A DNA stretch of 64,000 bases from Tenacibaculum aquimarinum (lineage in GTDB: Bacteria; Bacteroidota; Bacteroidia; Flavobacteriales; Flavobacteriaceae). The position numbers and the translations under genes were made by a program. Where the stretch lies: positions 124,001 through 188,000 of the forward strand of contig NZ_JAKGSC010000002.1 in NCBI RefSeq assembly GCF_022478115.1. Reading direction: 5' to 3'. Shown piece by piece: positions 1 to 9,258 of the stretch (position 1 is the stretch's first letter; each line of letters starts with the position of its first letter). The notes below the pieces were generated by a model, which was not told the origin of the DNA, ran no database searches, and saw only the letters and a program-made list of their open reading frames with translations.

Positions 1-1
1 C

Positions 2-2323
2 GCTCAATCATTAGATGAAGTAATAGTTACAGGAGTTGTAAATCCTAAATCTAAATTAGAGTCTAGTGTTTCTATTTCTACAATTAATGCAAAAGTAATA
101 GCACAGTCTTCTCCAAGAACCACTAGTGAAATTTTTAGAAATATACCTGGAGTTCGTGCAGAATCTTCAGCAGGAGAAGGAAATTCTAATTTTAATGTAC
201 GTGGTGTACCTGTTTCTTCTGGTGGATCAAGATATTTACAATTACAAGAAGACGGATTACCTTTAAATTTATTTGGAGATACTTCTTTTGGAAATTCAGA
301 TAACTGGTTAAGAGCAGATCGTAATGTTGCTAGAGTAGAGGCAATTAGAGGAGGTTCTGCCTCAACACAAACTTCAAATGGACCTGCAGGAATTATTAAC
401 TTGATTAGTAAGACAGGAAAAACAGAAGGTGGTTCTGTAAGTACAACAGTAGGTTTAGATTTTAATACAAATAGAGTAGATTTTGAATATGGTACACCGT
501 TAGAAAACGGTTTGTCTTACCATGTAGGTGGGTTTTTAAGAACTGGCGAAGGGCCAAGAGCAACAGGCTTTAATGCCAATAAGGGTGGGCAAATTAAAGC
601 CAATCTTACAAAGAGGTTTAAGTCTGGTTTTATAAGAACATATGTTAAGTTTTTAAATGATAAAACAGCAATGTATATGCCAATGCCAATGTTATTACAA
701 GGTACAGATGATAATCCAACATACGCTAACTTGCCTGGTTTTGATATTACTACAGATGCTTTACAATCTAAATATTTACAAGAAAGTTCTGGTCCAACAA
801 GTAGTGATAGAAACAGACAATCTAGAGATGTAAGAGATGGTAATAATGTTATATCTAAATCTATAGGTGTAGAGTTTTCTTTTGATCTTGGTGAAGGATG
901 GAAAGTAAGAAATAATGGTAGAATTGCAATAAACAATGGTGCCTTTATAGCTCCTTTTTCAGCAGGATTTGGTGAAACAAATGCTTTTGTAGCAGGATTA
1001 CCAATACCACAACCAGCAACATTAACTTATGCAGATAATGGAGACGCATATGCTCCTGCAAACGGTTTAATTCAAAATATCCATGTTTTTGACACTACGA
1101 TAGACGATTTAAGTAATGTAATGAATGATATAAAGGTAAGTAAAAAATTAGGCGATAAAGTTGCAGTTACTGCTGGATATTTTACGGCTACTCAAAACAC
1201 AAAAATATCTTGGCAATGGAACTCTTTTTTACAAGAAGTAAAAGGTGGTGGAGACGCAAGGTTAGTAAATGTAGAGGGTTTATCTAGAGGAGGTCAATAT
1301 GCTTATGGTACTCCGGTTTGGGGAAATTGTTGTCAACGTAAATACAACACTCAACATTCAGTAAACGCTCCATATGTAGGTTTAGATGCAGATTTAACTC
1401 CAAAATTAAATTTTGATGGAAGTATTCGTTTTGAAAATGTAAAAGTAGATGGTACAATCGCTACAACAAATCAAGTAGGAGAATTTGATGTAAATAACAA
1501 CAATACAATTGAAGCCATAGAAATGGCAGTGCCAATTGTACAACCAAATCAAAATCAAATTGTTTCAGATGAATATAGTTTTACTTCATATTCAGCAGGT
1601 TTAAATTATAAAATTGATGAAGGTTCAGCAGTATTTGGTAGATATAGTAAAGGAGCTTCAGGTAGAGCAGCAGATAGAAACGGATATAATACAGACGGTA
1701 CAGCAGATGTACAATATGATGAAGTATCTCAGTTTGAAGTTGGATATAAAAAACGTTTTGAAAAAGGAACACTTAACGTAACAGGTTTTTCATCGGTAAC
1801 AGATGAAGCTGCTGGTTTTGAATTACAAAATACTGTAGGTAGTAAATACACAGCTACAGGTTTAGAGGTAGAAAGTGCCTTTAGGTTTGGAGATTTTTCA
1901 ATAAATGGTTCTGCAACCTATACCAATGCTAAAATTAAAGAAGATAGAGGAGGTAATGGAGCAAATGATGGTAACAAACCAAGAAGACAGGCAGATTTAG
2001 TTTATAATTTGGCGCCTACATATTCTTTTGGAGTAGAAAAACAACATTTACTAGCGCTTACAGTATTAGGTACAACTGAATCTTATGCAACAGATGCAAA
2101 TGATTTAGTACAACCAGGTTATGCTTATATTAATCTTTTAGGAAGAGTTGGTCTTACCAAAGGTTTATCTTTATCTTTAAATATTAACAACCTTTTTGAC
2201 ACTGTAGGTATTACAGAAGTAGAAGGTCAAGATGGTATAGCAATTAACGGAACAGATCGTTATGTTAGAGCAAGATCTATTACAGGTCGTTCATCAGCTT
2301 TAACATTACAATACACATTTTAA
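2..2323 (+). CDS. TonB-dependent outer-membrane receptor (5' end outside window)
   Basis: The frame is open from base 2, so the true start, signal peptide and any N-terminal carboxypeptidase-like domain lie to the left; 773 residues are visible. They begin with a TonB-box-like LDEVIVTG, followed by a plug domain over roughly residues 15-130 (NIPGVRAE, NFNVRGVP, RVEAIRGGSAS) and a long beta-barrel region that ends in the aromatic QYTF typical of outer-membrane barrels. The internal ATG at 401 is not the start because the plug is upstream of it. It would take up a ligand across the outer membrane using TonB energy. No SusD gene follows; instead a sugar permease, sugar kinase and GH13 phosphorylase come next, which suggests sucrose or a similar oligosaccharide as ligand (inference from context only). 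Confidence 0.93.
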   Translation, partial: AQSLDEVIVTGVVNPKSKLESSVSISTINAKVIAQSSPRTTSEIFRNIPGVRAESSAGEGNSNFNVRGVPVSSGGSRYLQLQEDGLPLNLFGDTSFGNSDNWLRADRNVARVEAIRGGSASTQTSNGPAGIINLISKTGKTEGGSVSTTVGLDFNTNRVDFEYGTPLENGLSYHVGGFLRTGEGPRATGFNANKGGQIKANLTKRFKSGFIRTYVKFLNDKTAMYMPMPMLLQGTDDNPTYANLPGFDITTDALQSKYLQESSGPTSSDRNRQSRDVRDGNNVISKSIGVEFSFDLGEGWKVRNNGRIAINNGAFIAPFSAGFGETNAFVAGLPIPQPATLTYADNGDAYAPANGLIQNIHVFDTTIDDLSNVMNDIKVSKKLGDKVAVTAGYFTATQNTKISWQWNSFLQEVKGGGDARLVNVEGLSRGGQYAYGTPVWGNCCQRKYNTQHSVNAPYVGLDADLTPKLNFDGSIRFENVKVDGTIATTNQVGEFDVNNNNTIEAIEMAVPIVQPNQNQIVSDEYSFTSYSAGLNYKIDEGSAVFGRYSKGASGRAADRNGYNTDGTADVQYDEVSQFEVGYKKRFEKGTLNVTGFSSVTDEAAGFELQNTVGSKYTATGLEVESAFRFGDFSINGSATYTNAKIKEDRGGNGANDGNKPRRQADLVYNLAPTYSFGVEKQHLLALTVLGTTESYATDANDLVQPGYAYINLLGRVGLTKGLSLSLNINNLFDTVGITEVEGQDGIAINGTDRYVRARSITGRSSALTLQYTF

Positions 2324-2365
2324 GTATTAGTTTGTAATTATTAAATTAAGTTTGAATTAAGAGAA

Positions 2366-2400
2366 AAAGGGTCAGTGTAATTCTTCATTGACTCTTTTTT
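2366..2400 (+). terminator. Rho-independent terminator or attenuator after the TonB receptor
   Basis: AAAGGGTCAGTG (2366-2377) pairs with CATTGACTCTTT (2386-2397) using two G-U pairs, with a T run after it. It sits between the receptor and the permease gene, so it could lower expression of the inner-membrane and cytoplasmic genes relative to the receptor. Confidence 0.65.
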
Positions 2401-2429
2401 ATTAAACAACAAAGACTAAAATAAAAAAG

Positions 2430-3734
2430 ATGTTAAAAAAACCAAGTTTAACTTTCTGGCAGATACTAAACATGAATGTTGGGTTCTTTGGAATTCAGTA
2501 TAGTTTTGGTTTACAACAAAGTGCAATAACACCAATTTACGATTTTTTAGGAGCTAGTCCAGATCAAATTCCAATTTTACACCTTGCTGGCCCAGTAACA
2601 GGTTTGTTAGTTCAGCCAATTATTGGAGCATTAAGTGATAAAACATGGAGTCCAAGATTTGGAAGACGTAAACCTTACTTCTTAATTGGAGCTATTATAT
2701 GTAGTTTAACCTTACTTATATTTCCATACAGTAGTGCTTTATGGATGGCAGCAGGTTTGTTATGGATTTTAGATGTTGGTAATAATACAGCAATGGAGCC
2801 TTATCGTGCTCTTATTGCAGATAAATTAAATGATGATCAGCAACCTTTAGGTTTTCAGATGCAAAGCTTTTTTACAGGCTTAGGACAAGTATTGGTAAAT
2901 CTATCCATATTTGCTTTCACTTTCTTTTTTATGGGACAAATAGGTTTATTTGGCACAGGCGAATTACCTACATGGGTTTATTATTCTTTTTTCCTTGGCG
3001 CCTTTTGTTCTATTGCTTCTGTATTGTGGAGTATAAGTAAAACTGATGAAATTCCACCATCGCCAGAAGAATTAGAAAAACTTAAGACAGAAAAAGTAAG
3101 TGCATATGGCTCAATAGTAGAAATATTTTCTGCTATTAAAGATATGCCAAAAGTTATGTGGCAATTAGCATTAGTTTATTTGTTTCAATGGTATGCTTTA
3201 TTTTGTTATTGGCAAAATTCATCTAAAAGTATAGCGCTTTCTGTTTGGAATGCCACTCCAGATGATACAGAGCTTTATAGCGAAGCTGTAGGTTGGGGAG
3301 CTTTAGTAAATGGTTGGTATAATGTTGTCACTTTTTTAGTAGCATTTGCTTTAGTTGGTTTTGCAAAAAAAATAAGCCCTAAAAAAGTTCACGCTTTTTG
3401 TTTAATAATAGCTGCAGTAGGTTTTTTAGCATTTCCACATATAGAAGAAAAAAACATGCTACTTTTTGCTATCACCGGTTTTGGTATTGGTTGGGCAAGT
3501 ATAATGGGAATACCCTATTTAATGATAGTTTCAGAAATACCTAAAGAACGTTATGGTGTTTACATGGGAATTATTAATATGATGATTGTAATCCCAATGA
3601 TTATACAAACATTATCTTTTGGATTTATCTTAAAGAATTTTTTAAATAACGATCCAAGAAATGCAATTACTTTTGCTGGTGTTTTACTAGTAATAAGTGC
3701 AATTCTTACTCTTTTTATTAAAAGTAAAAAGTAG
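2430..3734 (+). CDS. Sugar permease, MFS/GPH superfamily, sucrose- or maltose-transporter-like (SLC45 type)
   Basis: A 434-residue polytopic membrane protein with about 12 hydrophobic segments. The loop after TM2-3 reads SDKTWSPRFGRRKPYFLIG, which matches the signature loop of SLC45 and plant sucrose transporters (SDR...RFGRRRPFI). The N-terminal LTFWQILNMNVGFFGIQYSFGLQ is also typical of this group. It likely moves a disaccharide, probably with a cation, across the inner membrane after the TonB receptor has delivered it to the periplasm. The fructokinase-like gene starts 36 bases downstream and the GH13 gene follows, consistent with one operon. Sucrose is favoured by these neighbours; maltose or another glucoside cannot be excluded from sequence alone. 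Confidence 0.85.
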   Translation: MLKKPSLTFWQILNMNVGFFGIQYSFGLQQSAITPIYDFLGASPDQIPILHLAGPVTGLLVQPIIGALSDKTWSPRFGRRKPYFLIGAIICSLTLLIFPYSSALWMAAGLLWILDVGNNTAMEPYRALIADKLNDDQQPLGFQMQSFFTGLGQVLVNLSIFAFTFFFMGQIGLFGTGELPTWVYYSFFLGAFCSIASVLWSISKTDEIPPSPEELEKLKTEKVSAYGSIVEIFSAIKDMPKVMWQLALVYLFQWYALFCYWQNSSKSIALSVWNATPDDTELYSEAVGWGALVNGWYNVVTFLVAFALVGFAKKISPKKVHAFCLIIAAVGFLAFPHIEEKNMLLFAITGFGIGWASIMGIPYLMIVSEIPKERYGVYMGIINMMIVIPMIIQTLSFGFILKNFLNNDPRNAITFAGVLLVISAILTLFIKSKK

Positions 3735-3770
3735 TAGTAGATTAACTTTTTTACATAAAATAACATACAA

Positions 3771-4703
3771 TTGGAAAATAATAATATCGACATTTTATGT
3801 GTTGGAGAAGTCTTAGTAGATTTCATTGGCCATCAAAAAGATGCACTTATAAGTAATACCAGAGACTATCATAGGTATTTAGGAGGTTCTCCAACCAACG
3901 TAGCAATGAATTCTGCAAGATTAGGTTTAAAATCCACAATGATTTCTACAGTAGGAAATGATGGATTTGGGCAATATATTTTTATGCGATTAAATGAAGT
4001 TGGTGTAGATACCACTAATATTAAAAAACATGATAAAAAACCTACTAGTGTAATTTTTGTTTCTAAATCTCAAGGAACTCCAGATTTTATCCCTTTTCGG
4101 GAATCAGATTCTTATATTACAGAAGATCAGATATCTAAAGAAACACTTCTTAGAACAAAGATATTTCATACAACATGTTTTGCTTTGAGTAAAGAACCTG
4201 CGCAATCTACAATACTACAAAAAGCTAAAGAAGCTTTTAAATTAGGATGTAAATTAAGTGTAGATCTTAACTATTCAGACAAATTATGGGAAAGTAAAGA
4301 ACAGGCCGTAAAAGTAATTAAAGCATATTGTAAATATAATCCATTAATTAAAATTAGTGAAGATGATATGTTACGATTATTTGGTAAAGAATTACCACAT
4401 CAAGAAATTTTTGACTTCTTTCATAATGAAGGCGTAGAAACGATTTGTTTAACATTAGGAAGTAAAGGTGTTAAATTATCTCAAAAAGGACATGAAATAA
4501 TTCAATTACCAGCTATAAAAGTAGAAACAATAATGGACACTACTGGAGCAGGAGATGCATTCTGGTCAGGCTTTTTATTTGCTTATATTAAAGAAAAACC
4601 AATGCTAGAATGTTTGCATGTGGCATTAAAGTTAGCAGCTTTAAAGCTTCAAAATGTAGGTAGGTTACCGGATAATATTAATATTTTATCAAAGCTTTTA
4701 TAA
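3771..4703 (+). CDS. PfkB-family sugar kinase, probable fructokinase
   Basis: 310 residues, the usual PfkB length. The N-terminal GEVLVDFIG and the GGSPTNVAMNSARLG motif form the sugar-binding part, and DTTGAGDAFWSGF near residue 260 carries the anion hole and catalytic aspartate. The expected reaction is ATP-dependent phosphorylation of fructose in the cytoplasm. The start is a TTG at 3771; no in-frame ATG gives a better N-terminus, and the next residues run straight into the conserved GEVLVDF strand. It lies 36 bases after the permease and 24 bases before the GH13 phosphorylase, the arrangement expected if sucrose is cleaved by phosphate to glucose-1-phosphate and fructose. PfkB members differ in substrate, so fructose is inferred from context. 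Confidence 0.85.
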   Translation: MENNNIDILCVGEVLVDFIGHQKDALISNTRDYHRYLGGSPTNVAMNSARLGLKSTMISTVGNDGFGQYIFMRLNEVGVDTTNIKKHDKKPTSVIFVSKSQGTPDFIPFRESDSYITEDQISKETLLRTKIFHTTCFALSKEPAQSTILQKAKEAFKLGCKLSVDLNYSDKLWESKEQAVKVIKAYCKYNPLIKISEDDMLRLFGKELPHQEIFDFFHNEGVETICLTLGSKGVKLSQKGHEIIQLPAIKVETIMDTTGAGDAFWSGFLFAYIKEKPMLECLHVALKLAALKLQNVGRLPDNINILSKLL

Positions 4704-4727
4704 GTCTCTTCCAAATAATATCATTTT

Positions 4728-6467
4728 ATGAAACTAGAAAATAAAAACACTATTTCTAACGGAGTAATGCTAAACGCATACCCAGATAGTATAGGTCATA
4801 AATTAAGTGACACCGTTAAGATGCTCCAAAGAAGAGAGTTTAAAGATGTCTTTTCTTTATTTTACATATTGCCAACCTTTTTTAATAGTGATTTAGATAG
4901 AGGTTTTTCTATAATAGATTATAACTTAAATGAAGAACTAGTTGCAACACAAGATTTAAAAGCGCTAGAAGATTTAAATATTGAACTAAAATTTGATATT
5001 GTTTTAAACCATTTATCGGTTAATTCTCCGCAATTTATAGATTTATTGGCTAATGGTGAGAAATCAAAATATAAAGATTTTTTTATTAATTGGAATACTT
5101 TTTGGAAAGATAATGGAACCTTAAATAACGATGGAATTATAATACCAAAAGAAGAATTTCTTAATAAGTTATTTATGAGAAAATCTGGACTTCCAATTTT
5201 AAAAGTACCTTTTCCAAATGGTGAAGAAAAACCATATTGGAATACTTTTTATCAGGAAGTAAATTATCAAAGGATTCAAATAAGTGATTTAGATTTATTT
5301 TCAAGTATAACCCTTGAAGATAAAAAAGATATATGTCAAAAAATAAATATTGCAATTCAAAATAAAGAAGATATTACTATTCTAGATTTTGAAGAAAAAA
5401 ATATTTTAAAGACAGATATTTTAAAAATAGTTAAAAAAAATAAATCCTTTTTAGGTCAAATGGATGTAAATGCCAAGTCAGAGTTAGTTTGGGATTTTTA
5501 TGAAGAAACCTTAAAAAAAGTAAAAAGTTTTGGTTGTAAAATTTTACGATTAGATGCTTTTTCTTATTTACACAAAGAAATTGGGCAAACTAATTTTTTT
5601 AACAAACCAGGTACTTGGAATTATTTAGATAGGATTAATGAGATAGCAAAGAAAAATGATTTAATACTATTACCAGAAATTCATGCAGAATATGGTTTAG
5701 ATTTACATGATGAAGTTGCAAAAGAAGGGTATCAAATCTACGATTTTTTCTTACCAGGATTAATGATTCACACTATAGAAAGTGCAACAAACAAAGCTCT
5801 TTTAAATTGGATAAATGAAATTGTAGAAAAAGGATATAAAACCGTTAATATGTTAGGATGCCATGATGGTATTCCGGTTTTAGATTTAAAAGGAAAAGAA
5901 GTAAATGGAACTTTTAATAAAGGTTTGTTAGAGGATTCTGAGCTAGATACTGTAATGAATACAATTATTGAGCGAGGAGGACGTGTTAAAAACTTATATG
6001 ATCCATCAGGAAAGAAAATATCTTATTATCAAGTTAACGCTACTTTCTTTAGTGCATTAGGAGAAAATGAAAATAAATTATTGCTTGCAAGAGCAATTCA
6101 ACTTTTTATGCCTGGTATTCCTCAAATTTGGTATTTAGACCTTTTTGCTGGAAAAAATAATTATATAGCAGCTGATAAAGGCGGTAGTGGAGGTCATAAA
6201 GAAATTAATAGAACAACCCTTACAGATAAAGATATTGAAGAAGGTATTAAAAAAGATATTGTTAAAAATCAACTTAAAATAATTCGTTTAAGGAACACTT
6301 TGTCAGCATTTTCTGGAGAGATTAAAATAAAAAACACCTCAGAAGAAACGCTAAGTATTTTATGGGTTTATAAAAATGCTACAGCAGCGTTAAATGCAAA
6401 CTTAAAAACATTTTCATTTACAATATCTTACAGTGAAGACGGTGATGTCAAAACTTTAAAATTTTAA
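4728..6467 (+). CDS. GH13 glycoside phosphorylase, sucrose-phosphorylase-like (GH13_18 type)
   Basis: 579 residues, longer than the roughly 500 of bifidobacterial sucrose phosphorylase. The fold markers are in order: NAYPDSIG at the start, DRGFSIIDY near 57-65, FDIVLNH near 89-95, the nucleophile D276 in LRLDAF, the acid/base E317 in LLPEIH, and D380 in MLGCHDGIPVLDLKG. With the permease and fructokinase it would convert sucrose and phosphate to glucose-1-phosphate and fructose in the cytoplasm; no signal peptide is seen. The odd point is about 65 extra residues (roughly 177-243) between the WNTF segment and MDVNAKS, where the bifidobacterial enzyme runs straight on. Related GH13_18 enzymes act on sucrose-6-phosphate, glucosylglycerol or glucosylglycerate, so the exact substrate is open. 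Confidence 0.8.
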   Translation: MKLENKNTISNGVMLNAYPDSIGHKLSDTVKMLQRREFKDVFSLFYILPTFFNSDLDRGFSIIDYNLNEELVATQDLKALEDLNIELKFDIVLNHLSVNSPQFIDLLANGEKSKYKDFFINWNTFWKDNGTLNNDGIIIPKEEFLNKLFMRKSGLPILKVPFPNGEEKPYWNTFYQEVNYQRIQISDLDLFSSITLEDKKDICQKINIAIQNKEDITILDFEEKNILKTDILKIVKKNKSFLGQMDVNAKSELVWDFYEETLKKVKSFGCKILRLDAFSYLHKEIGQTNFFNKPGTWNYLDRINEIAKKNDLILLPEIHAEYGLDLHDEVAKEGYQIYDFFLPGLMIHTIESATNKALLNWINEIVEKGYKTVNMLGCHDGIPVLDLKGKEVNGTFNKGLLEDSELDTVMNTIIERGGRVKNLYDPSGKKISYYQVNATFFSALGENENKLLLARAIQLFMPGIPQIWYLDLFAGKNNYIAADKGGSGGHKEINRTTLTDKDIEEGIKKDIVKNQLKIIRLRNTLSAFSGEIKIKNTSEETLSILWVYKNATAALNANLKTFSFTISYSEDGDVKTLKF

Positions 6468-6517
6468 TTTTAATTTCAAACCCATATACCTTTTTTATCA
6501 ACTAAAAGAAAGTTATT

Positions 6518-7915
6518 CTACTTCCCGATACAAAAATTCCCAAAAATATGCCCCAGAATATCTTTATCAACATCATATTCTCCGGTAATGTTGCCCAGAT
6601 GGCGTAAACATTCTCTAATATCGATTGAAAACAAATCCGTTCCAATTTCTAGGTCAATTCCTTCTTGTACAGAAGTAATAGCAATTAAAGCATTGTTTAA
6701 AGCTTCAAAATGGCGAGAATTGGTAACAATAGTTTCATTATTACTTAAAGCGCCTGTATTTACAAGAGAAGTTAGTTCAGTTTTAAGCTCGTCTATTCCT
6801 GTTTTTTGTTTTGCTGAAAGTAAAATTAAGTTTTCAATTTCAGATTGTAAAATTGAAGAATCGTGACAAGATAATGTATCAATTTTATTAGCAATAACTA
6901 ACAAACGTTTATAGGGAAAACGTTCTTTAATTGTTTCAATTTCTTGTAAAAATTCTTCACTAGAATGAGAGAATTTATTAGAATCAATTAAGAAAATAAT
7001 TAGTTGTGCATTTTCTGCTTTTTCGTATGCTTTTTTAATTCCGATACTTTCTACAACATCTTCCGTTTCTCTAATTCCGGCAGTATCAATAAATCTAAAA
7101 GCAACACCATCAATAATCATTTCATCTTCAATAGCATCTCTGGTGGTACCAGCAATGTCTGAAACTATGGCTTTTTCTTCGTTTAAAAGTGTATTTAATA
7201 AAGTGGATTTCCCAACATTTGGCTCACCAATTATTGCAACAGGAATTCCGTTTTTCATGGCATTTCCAAAGGCAAAAGAATCTATTAAACGTTTTAGAAC
7301 AAAGGTGATTTTTGTCACCAATTCTTTAAATTTAGTTCTGTCTGCAAACTCAACATCTTCACCAGAAAAATCGAGCTCCAATTCAATCAAAGCTGCAAAA
7401 TCTAGTAATTTAACACGCAATTCTTTTAGTTCATTTGTAATTCCACCACGCATTTGCTGAATTGCCATTTTATGACTTGCTTCAGAATTAGAAGCAATAA
7501 CATCAGCCACAGCTTCAGCTTGACTTAAATCCATCTTACCATTTAAAAAAGCACGCATGGTAAATTCTCCATTATCTGCCATTCTACAACCATTCTTTAA
7601 GAATAGTTGAATAATTTCTTGCTGAATAAAACTAGAACCATGACAAGAAATTTCAATAACATTTTCGCCAGTGTAGGAGTGAGGGTTTTTAAAAATTGAA
7701 ACCAAAACTTCATCTACAATACGTTCATTATCAATAATATTACCTAAATGTAATGTGTGCGTTTTTTGTTTGGTTAAATCCTTGTTTCTAATCGATTTAA
7801 AAAAAGGAGCTACAATATTAATTGCTTCTTTTCCAGAAAGGCGTATAACAGAAATTGCGCCAACACCTGCAGGAGTTGCCAAAGCTATAATTGTATCGTC
7901 GAAGTTAGAATTCAA
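6518..7915 (-). CDS. mnmE: tRNA uridine-5-carboxymethylaminomethyl modification GTPase MnmE
   Basis: MnmE with MnmG modifies the wobble uridine of several tRNAs. Visible are the N-terminal folate-binding domain (DTIIALATPAGVGAISVIRLSG), a central helical domain with an inserted G domain (GEPNVGKSTLLN, DIAGTTRD, NKID) and the C-terminal catalytic CIGK. I place the start at the TTG at 7915, giving 465 residues, the usual flavobacterial length. An in-frame TTG at 7963 would add 16 unlike residues, but it is the -33 element of a promoter whose -7 box lies at 7934-7941, so it is probably not transcribed. An ATT just upstream of 7915 is an alternative. The gene converges on the GH13 gene with only about 50 bases between them. 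Confidence 0.95.
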   Translation of the reverse strand: MNSNFDDTIIALATPAGVGAISVIRLSGKEAINIVAPFFKSIRNKDLTKQKTHTLHLGNIIDNERIVDEVLVSIFKNPHSYTGENVIEISCHGSSFIQQEIIQLFLKNGCRMADNGEFTMRAFLNGKMDLSQAEAVADVIASNSEASHKMAIQQMRGGITNELKELRVKLLDFAALIELELDFSGEDVEFADRTKFKELVTKITFVLKRLIDSFAFGNAMKNGIPVAIIGEPNVGKSTLLNTLLNEEKAIVSDIAGTTRDAIEDEMIIDGVAFRFIDTAGIRETEDVVESIGIKKAYEKAENAQLIIFLIDSNKFSHSSEEFLQEIETIKERFPYKRLLVIANKIDTLSCHDSSILQSEIENLILLSAKQKTGIDELKTELTSLVNTGALSNNETIVTNSRHFEALNNALIAITSVQEGIDLEIGTDLFSIDIRECLRHLGNITGEYDVDKDILGHIFGNFCIGK

Positions 7916-7933
7916 AATTGATGGTTTTTTGTG

Positions 7934-7963
7934 CAAAGATAGTTGTAAACTACTTTGAGGCAA
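7934..7963 (-). promoter_or_regulatory. Bacteroidota-type promoter of mnmE
   Basis: On the minus strand TTG (7961-7963), a 19-base spacer and TATCTTTG (7934-7941) match the Bacteroidota primary sigma consensus of -33 TTG and -7 TAnnTTTG. Transcription should begin about 7 bases after the -7 box, near 7927, upstream of the TTG at 7915. Confidence 0.75.
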
Positions 7964-8124
7964 ATCTAAGAGACATTAAATTGAAAATAACCTTAAAATT
8001 TTGACACAGGCTTGTCACATTTAAATCTCAATTATCGAGTAAGTAGCGTTAATTTCTTTAAAAACTGTAACAAAACAGCAAATTATGCGTCGTATATATA
8101 CAAACAACTACAAAAACAATAAAA

Positions 8125-8463
8125 ATGAAAAAGAACAAACAATTACTCGTTTTAACCCATTTAAGTCAATTATTAGATTTCGTTTCAGGAATTGGTGGCT
8201 TTATAGTTCCATTAATACTTTGGCTTGTAAAAAAGGATGAAGTTTTAGGAATGGACAAACAAGGTAAAGAAATACTTAACTTTAGAATATCAATGTTTAT
8301 TTATGCTTTAATCTGTATTCCGTTAGTAATTTTATTCGGATTAGGATTAATAGGCTTTTTTGTAATCGGAATTTTCTATTTAATCTTCCCCATTATAAAC
8401 GCCATCAAAGTAAGTAATAATGAAGAACCAAACTATCCTTTTAGCATACAATTTATAAGCTAA
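8125..8463 (+). CDS. DUF4870-family small membrane protein
   Basis: 112 residues with the DUF4870 pattern: a short polar N-terminus, LLVLTHLSQLLDFVSGIGGFIVPLILWLVKKDE as a first membrane segment, a polar DKQGKEILNFRIS stretch, and two further membrane segments (LICIPLVILFGLGLIGFFVIGIFYLIFPII). No catalytic residues are apparent and the family has no firm biochemical function. The gene stands alone, divergent from mnmE, and is followed directly by a strong terminator, so it is probably monocistronic. Confidence 0.85.
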   Translation: MKKNKQLLVLTHLSQLLDFVSGIGGFIVPLILWLVKKDEVLGMDKQGKEILNFRISMFIYALICIPLVILFGLGLIGFFVIGIFYLIFPIINAIKVSNNEEPNYPFSIQFIS

Positions 8464-8484
8464 AATCTATATATTATTTGAATT

Positions 8485-8523
8485 AAAACCTCTAAGTTTA
8501 TTTTATACTTAGAGGTTTTTTTC
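8485..8523 (+). terminator. Rho-independent terminator after the DUF4870 gene
   Basis: A perfect 13-base stem (8485-8497 with 8507-8519) around the core ACCTCTAAGT, with a T run to 8523. The rest of 8524-8729 is AT-rich and I see nothing else in it. Confidence 0.85.
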
Positions 8524-8729
8524 TGTTTTACATTTAATGAAATATATTAAAAGTAAAGTCTTTTTTAAAGAATAGTGTATTCTCTTTCATTAAGTTGAAT
8601 TGGTGGTTTATATTCAGTATATTATGTGTTTTGTTGTTGAATATTTATAAAAATTTCAAATAAAATTTGTTTTTAATAAAAAAGAAATACTAAATTAGCA
8701 TCAATATTAACCCCTAAATATTATTAATT

Positions 8730-9236
8730 ATGTTTACTTCCCCTAAACAAAAGTTCTTACCAATTGCCCTATGCCTAATTTTTTTTATTACATCTTGTTC
8801 TTCTAGTGAAGAATCAGTAGTTGTTGCTGCTGAAGAGCCTGTAGTAGAATATATTGCGCCTAGTTCATTAGAAAATGAAATTTTAAATCGAATTAACGAT
8901 TATAGAGTTTCAATTAACTTACCAGTACTTAATAACTTTAACATTGTAAAAGTTCCTGCACTTACTCACACACATTATATGATTGGTGAGCAAGAAGTTT
9001 CTCACGACGGGTTTCTCACTCGTGCAAATTATTTAGTAGAAAATGCAGATGTTATTAGTGCGGCAGAAAATGTTGCTTCTGGATATACCACTGCAGAAGG
9101 CGTTGTAGACGCTTGGATTGCTAGTGATGGACACAGAGCAAACATTGAAGGTGATTATAACTATTTCGATGTTATTGCTAGAAAAGACAGCGATGGACGT
9201 TGGTATTACACAAACATCTTTGTGAAAAAACCTTAA
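8730..9236 (+). CDS. CAP-domain (SCP/PR1-like) lipoprotein
   Basis: 168 residues. A signal peptide ends in a lipobox (FITSC, Cys near residue 23), followed by an acidic and serine-rich linker, so the mature protein is probably a lipid-anchored envelope protein. Residues about 47-168 form a compact CAP domain: ILNRINDYR, the His of LTHTHYM, SHDGFLTRA, AENVASGY, VVDAWIASDGHRANI, and the closing YTNIFVKK. The signature CAP histidines and glutamate (H in SHDG, E in AENV, H in DGHR) are present. Bacterial CAP proteins of this kind have no settled function. The gene is monocistronic, followed at once by a strong terminator. Confidence 0.9.
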   Translation: MFTSPKQKFLPIALCLIFFITSCSSSEESVVVAAEEPVVEYIAPSSLENEILNRINDYRVSINLPVLNNFNIVKVPALTHTHYMIGEQEVSHDGFLTRANYLVENADVISAAENVASGYTTAEGVVDAWIASDGHRANIEGDYNYFDVIARKDSDGRWYYTNIFVKKP

Positions 9237-9258
9237 TAAAGGTTTAATTTTACTATTT

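Noticed and set aside
1581-1772. Short minus-strand open frame within the TonB receptor gene
   Set aside because: It is rich in Tyr, Leu and Ile with no start context, and mirrors the plus-strand receptor coding sequence.
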